DNA from: Bacteroidales bacterium UBA4893
Lineage (GTDB): Bacteria > Bacteroidota > Bacteroidia > Bacteroidales > P3
Direction: 5' to 3'
Assembly: GCA_002399025.1 (NCBI GenBank)
Contig: DHCV01000025.1
Location: 1-64,000 of the forward strand
DNA: 64,000 bases
Below, piece after piece: positions 1 through 8,235 of this stretch (position 1 is its first letter; each line of letters begins with the position of its first letter). Position numbers and translations under genes: made by a program. The notes below the pieces were generated by a model, which saw only the letters and a program-made list of their open reading frames with translations, was not told where the DNA came from and searched no databases.

Positions 1-1886
1 CTTGAAAGCTGTTTAACTGTGTCTGAAACTTTTGAAAGGTCGTCAAACCAAATTTCTTCTAACAAGGGTTTCAATTCATAATATAAAATATCTGCCCACC
101 ATTGATTTTCGTTACCGTCATTTGTATATGTACAGAAATAACTATGTCCGATTTGGAAACCTTCGCCTAGATTAACATCTTCTTTTATTTTGTTATTTAA
201 TTTTGAAATTGATGTACATATGTGTTCAATTATCCCTTCCGACAGACCTTTGTCAGCTAAAAATGAGCGGAAGTTTGAGCCGTAGTCTGGCTGTAATGAA
301 ACAAAAGCAAATCTTCGTCTTAAAGCGTAATCTACTATTGCCAAAGAACGGTCAGCCGTATTCATTGTGCCAATTATATAAAGGTTGTCAGGCACATAAA
401 AACGGTCTTCTTCGTCCTCTGCATAAGTAAGCTTTAAGGCAAATTTTTCTTCTCTTTTGTCTGCTTCAATTAGCATCATCAATTCACCAAAAATCTTGCT
501 TAAGTTACCTCTGTTGATTTCGTCAATAATGAAAAAGAAAGGTCGTTCTGGATGAGCTAAAGCTCTTTGACAAAATGAATAGAAAATGCCGTCTCGCAAA
601 TCAAAACCACCTTTTTGCGTTGGGCGTAGCCCTTGTATAAAGTCTTCGTAACTGTAAGATTGGTGAAACTGAACCATTTCAATATTAGCATCCTTAACTT
701 CTTGCATAATTTCATAAGCAAGTTTTCTAGCAATAAAAGTCTTGCCTACGCCTGGAGGACCTTGTAGAATTATATTCTTTTTTCGCTTTAACAATGAAAC
801 AGTGTTCAAAAAATCTGTTTCACTAATGAATGGCTTATCAGGGTCATCTGAAAACTTGTAGCTTTTGATGTTTTCAGATTTAAGGAGTTTTTCTGTGATG
901 ATGTTTTTATTATCAATAACCTCTCGTATAATTTCATACTCTTCCTCTGTCAGTTTGAATAAACTACCTTGGTTATTTATAAATACCTCACATTCTTGCA
1001 GAGAAGGATTGTTTTTTAAATCGTTCCAATGAATTGGAATTTCCAATTTTTCAATCAGTTCAAATTCAATTTCTTCACCATTAGGTGTATTGTGTATTCC
1101 TTGGGTGATTTCATAGATAGCTTTGATTTGTTTGGTTGGTGTACTTTCATACCCAATCATTAAATCACCTCTTTTGGTTGCTTCAAAGTGTTTGTAAATT
1201 CTTCTTTTGTTTCCTTTTTCGTTGTGAGTGGTATATGTTTGTTTTTCTCCTACGTTATGTTTGCTGATAGACCAAATTTTTGGATTAGCATTTAACCACC
1301 AATAATTTATATCATCATCAGGTTCGTGTGTAGTGTCTTGAGGTAAAACAATATTCTTGTTCTTTTTGACTTGAAGAGTTCTGCTTAGTAGACTTTGAAA
1401 CTTTTCTTCTGGAATTAGTAACTCATTATCAAGATTGTATTCTCGTATAGTCTCTCTAAACTTTATCCATTCATTTTCAAAGAAGTTATTAATAACAGTA
1501 ATAAAATTTATTTCATTATATGTTTTCTCATAAATTCCTTCTGCCTTTTTTTTAATTTGAAGAATATCTGCAATTTCTTTATAGCAAGATTTAATATTTT
1601 TATTGTCTTCTGATTTAAAGGCTAATTGCAAATGAGCTGTAGGATTATCTGTATTCTCAAAATTAAAAGATAAACCAACTTGTCGAGTCTTTGTTTGCCA
1701 ATCACCTCGATTAACTAACCCAACTAAAATGTAATGACTGCCTTGAAACCAAAATCCTTTCCTAAGTCTTTCACTATCTTGCTTTCTAAGCCAAAAAGTT
1801 AAATCGGGATATTTCTCCTCTTTGAGTTTAAGTAGATGGTTTAGGATTTTGTCGCTCCAATTTATTATTAGTTCTTCTTGTGTCAT
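1..1886 (-). CDS. mcrB: McrB-type restriction GTPase with EVE domain (partial, runs off left edge)
   Basis: This minus-strand frame is open from the ATG at 1886 to the window edge (about 628 codons), so the 3' end is missing. Residues 1-190 are a charged N-terminal region I do not recognise. Residues about 192-330 look like an EVE domain (starts YWWLNANPKIW), a fold that reads modified bases. Residues 365-540 are an AAA+ module: Walker A GPPGVGKT near 373, the McrB-type NEINRGNLSKIFGEL near 455, and GTMNTADRSLAIVDYALRRR near 510. In the McrBC family this subunit binds modified DNA and uses GTP to drive the McrC nuclease. McrC would be expected further left, outside the window. An in-frame TAA at 1920-1922 with no ATG between fixes the start. 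Confidence 0.9.
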   Translation of the reverse strand, partial: MTQEELIINWSDKILNHLLKLKEEKYPDLTFWLRKQDSERLRKGFWFQGSHYILVGLVNRGDWQTKTRQVGLSFNFENTDNPTAHLQLAFKSEDNKNIKSCYKEIADILQIKKKAEGIYEKTYNEINFITVINNFFENEWIKFRETIREYNLDNELLIPEEKFQSLLSRTLQVKKNKNIVLPQDTTHEPDDDINYWWLNANPKIWSISKHNVGEKQTYTTHNEKGNKRRIYKHFEATKRGDLMIGYESTPTKQIKAIYEITQGIHNTPNGEEIEFELIEKLEIPIHWNDLKNNPSLQECEVFINNQGSLFKLTEEEYEIIREVIDNKNIITEKLLKSENIKSYKFSDDPDKPFISETDFLNTVSLLKRKKNIILQGPPGVGKTFIARKLAYEIMQEVKDANIEMVQFHQSYSYEDFIQGLRPTQKGGFDLRDGIFYSFCQRALAHPERPFFFIIDEINRGNLSKIFGELMMLIEADKREEKFALKLTYAEDEEDRFYVPDNLYIIGTMNTADRSLAIVDYALRRRFAFVSLQPDYGSNFRSFLADKGLSEGIIEHICTSISKLNNKIKEDVNLGEGFQIGHSYFCTYTNDGNENQWWADILYYELKPLLEEIWFDDLSKVSDTVKQLS

Positions 1887-1969
1887 ATTTGATGTTTTTT
1901 CTCGGTTTCGGAGTCGTCCTTACAATGACCGCCAACGGTCAAGTATAAGAGCAGTAGCGGATTTCCGTC

Positions 1970-2174
1970 GTGCGGGATATGTTATCCCGCACTTCTATAT
2001 TATTAGGATTTGTAATCCGATACTCTTACATTATTAACTCTTTATTCATTTCCGCAAAATTACAGATTTATTTTTTACTATCCTATTTTTATGTTCTTAT
2101 TTGCTTTAAGATTGTTTCATCTTACGGATTGCAAATCCTTATAGTAATATAGTGCGGGATTCGGAAATCCCGCA
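1970..2174. mobile_element. RAYT/REP-type palindrome-bounded element 1 (no ORF)
   Basis: A 205-bp unit occupies the mcrB-mscS gap. The left end is an outer hairpin (GTGCGGGATA/TATCCCGCAC, 1970-1992) and an inner one (GGATT/AATCC, 2006-2018). The right end mirrors this order: inner GGATTGCAAATCC at 2126-2138 and outer GTGCGGGATT...AATCCCGCA at 2152-2174. The interior is AT-rich and encodes nothing convincing. The same paired-palindrome ends bound elements at 4177 and 6621, the former with a transposase remnant, so this is best read as a non-autonomous relative. Confidence 0.7.
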
Positions 2175-2248
2175 AGACAGAAAATATATGACTTAACATT
2201 CTGTTTGTTAGATTTTAATACTGAATTTTACCTTGCAACGGTCTTTTA

Positions 2249-2280
2249 TTTGATAAGCGGGCTTAATTTCCTTATCTTTG
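2249..2280 (+). promoter_or_regulatory. Bacteroidota-type promoter for the MscS-family gene
   Basis: A TTTG at 2249-2252 is followed after 20 bp by TATCTTTG at 2273-2280. This fits the Bacteroidota consensus TTTG-N19-TAnnTTTG. It lies 30 bp before the ATG at 2310. Confidence 0.65.
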
Positions 2281-2309
2281 CATTTGTTTATTGAAAAAAA
2301 ATATGGATT

Positions 2310-3530
2310 ATGGATTTTACTTCTTTATTTAATAGCATGGGGATTAACTCCCAAGGGTTGATTATCTTTCTTAATACTATTCTAAGCATTTTGATTATAG
2401 GAATTGTTGGATGGATTGCTTATTTGGTTGCCAGGAAATTCCTCGCTCATATTGTATTAAAGATTGCAGGTCATACTTCTACAGATTGGGATAATCTTCT
2501 TTTCGATAAATTATTCTTTAGACGCTTGGGAATTCTTATTGCAGCTATTGTAATTAAGATTGGACTGACAAGCCTTGACTGGGAATACATGAATATTATT
2601 CAAAAACTTATTAGCACCTGGATTACCTTTACCTCAGTATTTCTATTTTCATCTATATTAGACGGAATTAACCGTATTTGGGAAACATATCCAATATCGA
2701 AAGAAAAACCACTGAAAATATTTACTCAGGTCTTGATGATTTTTGTTTGGGGTGTTGCATTAATAATCGTAGTTAGTATTTTTACCGGCAAATCTCTGAT
2801 AATTCTACTTGGAGGTCTTACTGCTTTTGCTGCTGTGCTAATACTTGTATTTCAAGATTCTATTCTTGGTTTTGTAGCAGGGATTCAGCTTAGCGCTAAT
2901 AATATGGTAAGGATTGGAGATTGGATAGTAATGCCTAATAGAGGGGTAGATGGAGATGTTTTGGAGATTAACCTTACAACAGTTAAGGTTCAAAACTGGG
3001 ATAAGACAATAACCACAATTCCAACCCATAAATTAGTATCTGAATCCTTTACCAATTGGAGAGGGATGCAGGAAAGCAAAGGCAGAAGAATTAAACGCTC
3101 AATAAATATTGATATTAATACAATACATTATTTAAGTCAGCAAGAGATAGAAACCCTTAAGGAGAGTGAGTTTTTAAATCATTATTTAGACAAAAAGCTA
3201 AGCGATATTGAGAAGCATAATGCAAAACATAATACTCCATTAGACAAAAGGATGCTAACAAATATTGGAACATTTAGAGAGTATTTGGAATCATGGTTAA
3301 ATAATAATCCAAACTTAAATCTTGAGATGACACATATGGTTAGGCAATTGCAACCAACTGCAACTGGAGTACCGATAGAGATTTACTGCTTCTCGGCGAA
3401 GCAAAATTGGATAGAATACGAGAGAGTTCAGTCCGATATTTTTGATCATGTGTTTGCAGTAATGAAAGTTTTCAATCTAAAACCTTTCCAATACTCATCA
3501 AACACAATTATAGCAGAGAGTGAAAAATAA
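2310..3530 (+). CDS. MscS-family mechanosensitive channel, YbdG-like
   Basis: This 406-residue inner-membrane protein should release solutes under hypo-osmotic stress. The N-terminal third has about five hydrophobic segments (for example near 17-45, 70-90, 100-120 and 137-160). The conserved pore helix and beta domain follow (LILVFQDSILGFVAGIQL near 178, then GDWIVMPNRGVDGDVLEI). The segment TTVKVQNWDKTITTIPTHKLVSE is typical of the YbdG branch, and the length agrees (about 415 residues). The C-terminal 130 residues are the soluble extension of that branch. A well-formed promoter precedes it. A GH3 stub starts 29 bp downstream. Confidence 0.9.
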   Translation: MDFTSLFNSMGINSQGLIIFLNTILSILIIGIVGWIAYLVARKFLAHIVLKIAGHTSTDWDNLLFDKLFFRRLGILIAAIVIKIGLTSLDWEYMNIIQKLISTWITFTSVFLFSSILDGINRIWETYPISKEKPLKIFTQVLMIFVWGVALIIVVSIFTGKSLIILLGGLTAFAAVLILVFQDSILGFVAGIQLSANNMVRIGDWIVMPNRGVDGDVLEINLTTVKVQNWDKTITTIPTHKLVSESFTNWRGMQESKGRRIKRSINIDINTIHYLSQQEIETLKESEFLNHYLDKKLSDIEKHNAKHNTPLDKRMLTNIGTFREYLESWLNNNPNLNLEMTHMVRQLQPTATGVPIEIYCFSAKQNWIEYERVQSDIFDHVFAVMKVFNLKPFQYSSNTIIAESEK

Positions 3531-3558
3531 ATTATAATAGATTTAATTTAAAACAAAT

Positions 3559-3792
3559 ATGAAACTAAGTAAGCTGTTCGGAATACTATTGGTATTAATC
3601 TCAATTTCCTTTAATTCATGCTTAATAGCCAAAGATGTGAGGAAAGGAAACAAGGAAGAAAACTATTCAAAGGAGGATTTGGAATTAAGAAGAAAGATTG
3701 CCCAAATGCTAATTCTTGGATTTAGAGGTACTGAATTAAAATCTTCGGAATGCAAATCCTGCACGACGAAAAACACTACTTACTTTAAATAA
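3559..3792 (+). pseudogene. Truncated GH3-family glycosidase (5' stub)
   Basis: The first 60 residues look like the start of a Bacteroidota beta-N-acetylhexosaminidase-type GH3 enzyme. There is a lipoprotein-like signal (SISFNSC) and then RRKIAQMLILGFRGTEL, the usual first strand of the GH3 barrel (KIGQMLxxGFRG). Homology stops after GTEL. The remaining codons (KSSECKSCTTK) come from a degraded copy of the palindromic repeat at about 3745-3770, and a stop follows at 3792. A normal GH3 protein has at least 350 further residues, so this copy cannot be active. The assignment rests on a short N-terminal match. Confidence 0.65.
3745..3770. repeat. Degraded solo end of the palindromic element
   Basis: Read on the minus strand this is GTCGTGCAGGATTTGCATTC. 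It matches the outer end GTCGTGCGGGATT of the nearby elements, with the same G-to-A change (GTGCAGG) seen at 4177. It marks the exact point where GH3 homology ends. Confidence 0.6.
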
Positions 3793-4262
3793 TCTTTATC
3801 TTCTTGATCAATATTGCAGCCTAACTCTTCTGCTTTTCTTAAATGATATATAGCAAGATTTCTTGTTACTGTATCCAAATTTCCTACCTTATTTGAGGAA
3901 AAACGAGTTAGAATATCATATACATCATAATGTGCTCTTGCATTATTATGCTCATTTGCCATATACATTGCATAATATAAAAATTCATTGCTCTTATCCT
4001 CCAAAAAGAAATCAACACTGATTTCATAATAAGCATTCGTATCTCCTTTGAGCACTTTGTTTAATAATTCTTCAACTACTTCTGGATTCTCAAAATTTGT
4101 TTTCGGATGACCTATGCAAGATATAAATATAGAGATTATAACTATGATTATAATATATTTAATACTATTATTAGATGTGCAGGATTTGTACTCCCGCACG
4201 TCTTTATTATTAGGATTTTCAATCCGATACTTATTCATTACTAACTTTTTATTTCTTTTCAA
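3780..4262 (-). CDS. Uncharacterised lipoprotein with repeat-derived N-terminus
   Basis: The body of this 160-residue product has a membrane segment and lipobox (IIIIVIISIFISC). A helical region follows, ending in AIYHLRKAEELGC, which resembles a Sel1/TPR-type repeat. No function can be named. The first 33 residues are unusual: they are encoded by the left end of the palindromic element at 4177-4262 (both inner and outer palindromes are translated). The natural start was probably just upstream of IKYIIIIV, where only an ATT remains. The gene may be 5'-broken or may use an ATG supplied by the repeat (4262, or MNKYRIEN further in). It converges on the GH3 stub and overlaps it by 13 bp. Confidence 0.5.
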   Translation of the reverse strand: MKRNKKLVMNKYRIENPNNKDVREYKSCTSNNSIKYIIIIVIISIFISCIGHPKTNFENPEVVEELLNKVLKGDTNAYYEISVDFFLEDKSNEFLYYAMYMANEHNNARAHYDVYDILTRFSSNKVGNLDTVTRNLAIYHLRKAEELGCNIDQEDKDYLK

Positions 4263-4553
4263 TGTTCAAAGGTAGAAAAATATTTTTATATATTGTTTAT
4301 TCTTTTCTACTTTATTTTTTCTTTTTGATTTTATTAAGGAGATATGATTTTCTTTTTGGCAATATTCTAAGGATTCTATAATAACATGCTTATATACAGG
4401 ACGTGTAAAAACATCTACCCAGTCAACAACTGTTGATGTTATAAAATACATTTCCTTTGTAACTCTGTTTTGTATTTGCATAGCTTTAATATTGTATATC
4501 TTACGGATTACAAATCCTTATAATAATATAGTGCGGGATTGCAAATCCCGCAC
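4177..4553. mobile_element. RAYT/REP-type element 2 with transposase remnant
   Basis: The left end has outer palindrome GTGCAGGATT...ACTCCCGCAC (4177-4199) and inner GGATTTTCAATCC (4213-4225). The right end has inner GGATTACAAATCC (4505-4517) and outer GTGCGGGATT...AATCCCGCAC (4531-4553). The interior carries a deleted REP-associated tyrosine transposase reading frame on the minus strand. About 130 bp of the left end are nearly identical to element 3 at 6621. The right end abuts the truncated cyclodeaminase gene. Confidence 0.75.
4266..4481 (-). pseudogene. REP-associated tyrosine transposase (RAYT, Y1_Tnp family), N-terminal remnant
   Basis: The first 45 residues contain MYFITSTVVDWVDVFTRP followed by YKHVIIESLEYCQKE. 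This matches the start of Bacteroidota RAYT proteins (YFVTFTVVxWxDxFxR...ILxSLxYCQKEKG). The HxH metal motif and catalytic tyrosine that should follow are absent. After YCQKE the frame runs into left-end repeat DNA, consistent with an internal deletion of about 130 codons. The remnant is inactive, but it identifies the family whose palindromic ends shape this region. Confidence 0.75.
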
Positions 4554-4561
4554 GACAAACA

Positions 4562-5074
4562 ATGGTTGCAAACCTTTCTTCTCATAAATCTGGTTGGGAT
4601 GAAAGATGGGAAGAGTTTTCTATTTGGGCTGAGAAAGGTCAAGCCCTTAAGGATGAATTAAACTATCTTGTTGATGAGGATACTCATTCTTTTAATTTAA
4701 TTATGGATGCATTCTCTCTTCCAAAGAAAACTGATGAAGAAAAAGCAGCAAGAAAACAAGCAATCCAAGATGCAACAAAATATGCAATAGAAATACCTTA
4801 CCGTACTCTTTGCAAAAGCTTTGAAGTATTTGAACTATGTATTGCAATGGTTAAAGTAGGTAATCCAAATTCAGTAACCGATGCTGCTGTAGGTATCCTT
4901 TGTGCAAGAACAGCTTGTTATGGAGCCTTTATGAATATGAAGATTAATGCATCTTCATTGGATGATAAAGCCTTTGTTAATGATATCCTGTCAAAGGGAC
5001 AAGCTTTAATTGAAAAAGCAGATAAACTTGAAAAAGAATATACCGAAATAGTACTTAAACAAATGAGTGAATAA
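4562..5074 (+). pseudogene. ftcD: Formiminotransferase-cyclodeaminase, C-terminal fragment
   Basis: These 170 residues match the cyclodeaminase domain (FTCD_C), which converts 5-formimino-tetrahydrofolate to methenyl-THF during histidine breakdown. The match starts at MVANLSSHKSGWD, a position inside the domain. The upstream helix with the conserved PAPGGGS-type motif and the whole formiminotransferase half are missing. The ATG at 4562 lies 8 bp after the palindrome end at 4553, so the gene was beheaded at the element boundary. Family proteins are about 200 (stand-alone) or about 560 residues (fused). The remaining frame is intact and ends before a terminator-like hairpin, so loss may be recent. 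Confidence 0.75.
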
Positions 5075-5088
5075 GTCACTACACTCAT

Positions 5089-5121
5089 AAGTGCCATTTC
5101 CCATATCGAGAAGTGGCACTT
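5089..5121 (+). terminator. Hairpin after the cyclodeaminase fragment
   Basis: AAGTGCCA (5089-5096) pairs with TGGCACTT (5114-5121) and can extend inward with TTTC/GAAG. Only a weak T-run follows. It lies between the cyclodeaminase fragment (+) and the S41 peptidase (-), so it may serve either gene. Confidence 0.45.
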
Positions 5122-5183
5122 GTTATCTTAATAAGTATCACATATAAGATGTAGAAACATATTGAAAATAAAATACATTTCTC

Positions 5184-6545
5184 TTAATTTAGTAATTCTA
5201 GTACATATTCTAAAGCATCTGACTTAATTTCTATCTCAGGCTTAACTCCTATTTGATCTAATCTCTTGTTGTCTGTTGTTACAAAATCTGCAATAGGTAC
5301 ATATAGAAAGAAATTATCTTTAAGCTCAAATTCTTCTGAACTTAACATCTTCCCAGCAGAATTTGTTCCTACCAATACTATATTTTTCTCCTTCTTTAAT
5401 GCATAAATTATTGGCTCACAAGTGCTGGCTGAATTTCTGTTAACTAAAATATAAACTTTACTTTTATACACATTACTTTCTGGTTTTAATTTTACTTCTA
5501 CACACGCATTCTCCTTTAATGCATGCATAAACATATTTAAATCCCCTTCAGAAAACTCATAACAGTCTTTAAAATTCTTGCTCTTTTGCTTATAATATTT
5601 TTGAGTTAAAAAATATCCTCCACTAGTTTGTGATGTTATTAAATATTTACATAATTCTAAAGCTGGACTAATATTTCCTCCTGGATTATTTCTTAAATCT
5701 ATAATTAAATTTTGGGGTCTATCATTTAATATTTCTATCATTTGTTTATCTAATTCTCCTGGCTTAGAACTAAATGAATTAATTCTAAGAATAGCATTCT
5801 CTCCATTCCGTGTATAGCTAAAAAAATCTTCTGATTGAGCAATTACGTGATTTGTTTGCTCTGCTTTTTCTAATTTTCGCCATAATCCAATATGAGAATA
5901 AGGGAGTGAACGCATATAATAAAAAGTTGAAAATACAAAATGAATGTCATCTGGAGCATGGCTAGAAAGAGAGACTATTTTCCTTTTGAATTTTTTATAT
6001 TTTGAAGTTAATAGGAAATCTGGGTTAAAGAAATTATTTTCAAATGTACTTGTAAGTAAATCACTGAGTTTTTTATAATCACTCTGATTTATAACATCAT
6101 TAGTTTCGTTGCCATTAATAATTCCTTTAATAATTCCATGTTTTGTTGTTAACTTACCCTCTATTCTATTATTAATAATTCTACCATTAAAATAGTAATT
6201 CCCTATTGGAGAATAGAATATTGTTTTAAAGTTAATGATATTATTATTATCTTTTTCATAAATCCCCTCTATATATACTAACCTTTTATTTTTTACACCT
6301 GCAAAATAATTAATTTTTAAAATATCAATAAAGTTGAAGCAATCGTAGTATCCTTTATATATAGAGCCTCCAGAAACCTTACCAGAATCAAATTTCAAAT
6401 CAAGATAGAAGTTTACATCCCCGACATCATCAGATTTGAACAATACGTTATAAGAAATATTTTTGGCTTCTGCTTTAGTGCATGAACTCGTTTTTAACAA
6501 TAGAATACTTAGCAATATAATAATAGAGTTTTTTATTGACATCAT
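5184..6545 (-). CDS. S41-family serine peptidase (C-terminal-processing type), lipoprotein
   Basis: This 453-residue protein has a lipoprotein signal (LSILLLKTSSC), so it should be anchored in the cell envelope. Residues 25-160 are a beta-rich region of unknown type. Residues about 240-440 form the S41 protease fold: NLIIDLRNNPGGN near 283, the nucleophile region NRNSASTCEP near 372, and GTNSAGK near 396, which supplies the catalytic lysine. No PDZ domain is obvious. Two adjacent ATGs (6545, 6542) are possible starts. The target is unknown. It lies between two copies of the palindromic element and has no operon partner. Confidence 0.8.
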   Translation of the reverse strand: MMSIKNSIIILLSILLLKTSSCTKAEAKNISYNVLFKSDDVGDVNFYLDLKFDSGKVSGGSIYKGYYDCFNFIDILKINYFAGVKNKRLVYIEGIYEKDNNNIINFKTIFYSPIGNYYFNGRIINNRIEGKLTTKHGIIKGIINGNETNDVINQSDYKKLSDLLTSTFENNFFNPDFLLTSKYKKFKRKIVSLSSHAPDDIHFVFSTFYYMRSLPYSHIGLWRKLEKAEQTNHVIAQSEDFFSYTRNGENAILRINSFSSKPGELDKQMIEILNDRPQNLIIDLRNNPGGNISPALELCKYLITSQTSGGYFLTQKYYKQKSKNFKDCYEFSEGDLNMFMHALKENACVEVKLKPESNVYKSKVYILVNRNSASTCEPIIYALKKEKNIVLVGTNSAGKMLSSEEFELKDNFFLYVPIADFVTTDNKRLDQIGVKPEIEIKSDALEYVLELLN

Positions 6546-6620
6546 TATATGTTGTTTTTAATTAGTAGTACCAGAATAAATAAATGATTTATCAAGTATT
6601 ATGCCAAAGTATATCCCGTC

Positions 6621-6936
6621 ATGCGGGATTTGTACTCCCGCACGTCTTTATTATTAGGATTTTCAATCCGATACTTATTCATTACTAACTTTTTATTTCT
6701 TTTCAATGTTCAAAGGTAGAAAAATATTTTTATATATTGTTTATTCTTTTCGACTTTATTTTTTAAATGGATATGTTTTTTACAAACCTTTTACCATTTA
6801 GGGGAATCTTATTAATTGTTACAGAGTTTAAGGAGTTTAAAGAGCTTAAGGACATTAGAGTCTTTAAAGTCCTTTGTGTCCTTTGTGAAAGGTGAAATTT
6901 TGTTTCTGTAAGAGTGCGGGAGTCGGAAATCCCGCA
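6621..6936. mobile_element. RAYT/REP-type element 3, internally rearranged
   Basis: The left end has outer palindrome ATGCGGGATT...ACTCCCGCAC (6621-6643) and inner GGATTTTCAATCC (6657-6669), then about 90 bp almost identical to element 2. The right side has only the outer palindrome (GTGCGGGAGT...AATCCCGCAC, 6914-6936). The interior (6770-6890) has no transposase homology and includes a 'TTTAAAGTCCTTTGTGTCC' type repeat. A 19-bp direct repeat with two mismatches (TGAAATTTTGTTTCTGTAA at 6893-6911 and its partner at 6948-6966) brackets the solitary right palindrome. Confidence 0.6.
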
Positions 6937-7095
6937 CAACGGAAAAGTAAAATTTTGTTTCAGTAAAATAAAACTAAGAATGAAAAAAATAAACCTTGAT
7001 ATAAGTAAATTTAAATAGGGGATAATTCTTCGTAAACGGCGAATAAATCTACAAACTCCTTATAAAAAACTTTTTAATCAAGGACTTTTTACCCC

Positions 7096-7157
7096 AAAGA
7101 TGTACATCTTTCATACCAAAAGATGCACATCTTTCACTATAAAAGATGTGCATCTTT
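7096..7157. repeat. Palindrome array P1: three 16-bp units, 23-bp period
   Basis: Three copies of AAAGATGTRCATCTTT-like palindromes lie at 7096-7111, 7119-7134 (centre GC) and 7142-7157. Start-to-start distance is exactly 23 bp both times, with unrelated 7-bp spacers. The last copy runs into a T-tract. The rest of the S41-kinase gap (6937-7095 and 7158-7336) shows nothing I can name. Confidence 0.8.
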
Positions 7158-7336
7158 TTTTTTAAGTATATTCTAAGGATTGGAGGTTGTTCTCCAGAAA
7201 TCGAATTTAGGATAAATAGTCCTAAATAAACCTAATGAATAGTTTATATCTGCAAATATACGAAATAATTTTGAATATAGTGTCGTTTTTTTAATTAATT
7301 ATCTACCTAAATATTTAAAGTTTCGGTAGTTTGGTG

Positions 7337-7891
7337 TTATTTTTGAAGCCAAGTTTGATAGGCTTGAAATACTATTTGAAATATTTCTTCTGGAGTTGAG
7401 TTGGTGGTATCTACAACGCAATCGTAGTTGGTTAAATCTTCAACATCAACTTTGTAAAGGGTTTTATATCTTCTTCTTTCGCTTTCTTTTCGTGCTAAGA
7501 GTTTTTGTGCTGCATCTTCAACGCTATGGTATTTTTCATTCTTGCGGATATTGTCTTGATATATTCTTTTTGCAGCTATATTATTATCAACTAATAGATG
7601 AATTTTAAATGAATGTGGGATAAAAAACCAAGCTAAACGTGAGTCAAGTATTAAACTGCGTTCTTCTTTTCCATAGTTAACAACCATATTGTCGCATTGC
7701 TCGTCAATTTCAGGGTGAGTTTCCATAAATTTATTGAACTCCAAAGCGTCCATTCCATATTTCCAAGCCAATTCTCTTTGAATTACTCCAATTGAAATGA
7801 TTTCAAAACCCAATTCTTCTTTCAATTGCTTGCTCAAAACACTTTTTCCACTTCCCAAATCGCCTGAAATTGCTATCTTTATGTTCTTCAT
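7337..7891 (-). CDS. Cytidylate kinase-like P-loop kinase
   Basis: This 184-residue protein has an N-terminal P-loop (GDLGSGKS, residues 10-17) and LILDSRLAW near 80. The lid-like region (RIYQDNIRKNEKYHSVEDAAQKLLARKESERRRY) resembles archaeal-type cytidylate kinases and related AAA_33 kinases. It would phosphorylate CMP/dCMP or a related small molecule with ATP, in the cytoplasm. A TAACTTTG -7 box on the minus strand at 7912-7919 suggests its own promoter. The substrate cannot be fixed from sequence, so no symbol is given. Confidence 0.7.
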   Translation of the reverse strand: MKNIKIAISGDLGSGKSVLSKQLKEELGFEIISIGVIQRELAWKYGMDALEFNKFMETHPEIDEQCDNMVVNYGKEERSLILDSRLAWFFIPHSFKIHLLVDNNIAAKRIYQDNIRKNEKYHSVEDAAQKLLARKESERRRYKTLYKVDVEDLTNYDCVVDTTNSTPEEIFQIVFQAYQTWLQK

Positions 7892-7959
7892 ATTAGTTGT
7901 TCTTTCTTTTGCAAAGTTAAAACTAAAGTTTTAATAGACAAGCTTAGTTCTTTGTTTTC

Positions 7960-8229
7960 TTAAAATATGGATATATTAAAATATTGAAAGCTAAGTATCC
8001 AAGCAATTAAAATAATGAATGTTATAATGTAGTATTGCCATTTTGAAGACTTGTGATGTATTACATACATTGTTAGAATAGTTCCAAAAACTCCTCCCAA
8101 TGCTTCCAAAAGATGAAGTATTTTTTCTGGAATTCTTTGTTTTTGGTTTTTAGCTTGCACTTTGTCAATTGCAAAAACTAATATTGAAATTATGTTTATG
8201 ATGATAAGATAAAGGAAAAAGGGATTCAT
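7960..8229 (-). CDS. DUF1294 small membrane protein
   Basis: This 89-residue protein has about three hydrophobic segments. It carries the DUF1294 signature: DKVQAKNQKQRIPEKILHLL, then GGVFGTILTMYVIHHKSSK near 48-66. Function is unknown for the family. It lies 6 bp after menA on the same strand and is probably co-transcribed with it. Confidence 0.8.
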   Translation of the reverse strand: MNPFFLYLIIINIISILVFAIDKVQAKNQKQRIPEKILHLLEALGGVFGTILTMYVIHHKSSKWQYYIITFIILIAWILSFQYFNISIF

Positions 8230-8235
8230 GGGTTT

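Noticed and set aside
1822..2152. Short plus-strand reading frames across element 1
   Set aside because: They run antisense through mcrB and through palindrome DNA; no family resemblance.
7142..7170. Last unit of array P1 plus T-run as a terminator
   Set aside because: Genes on both sides are on the minus strand, so a plus-strand terminator here has no obvious gene; the unit belongs to the array.
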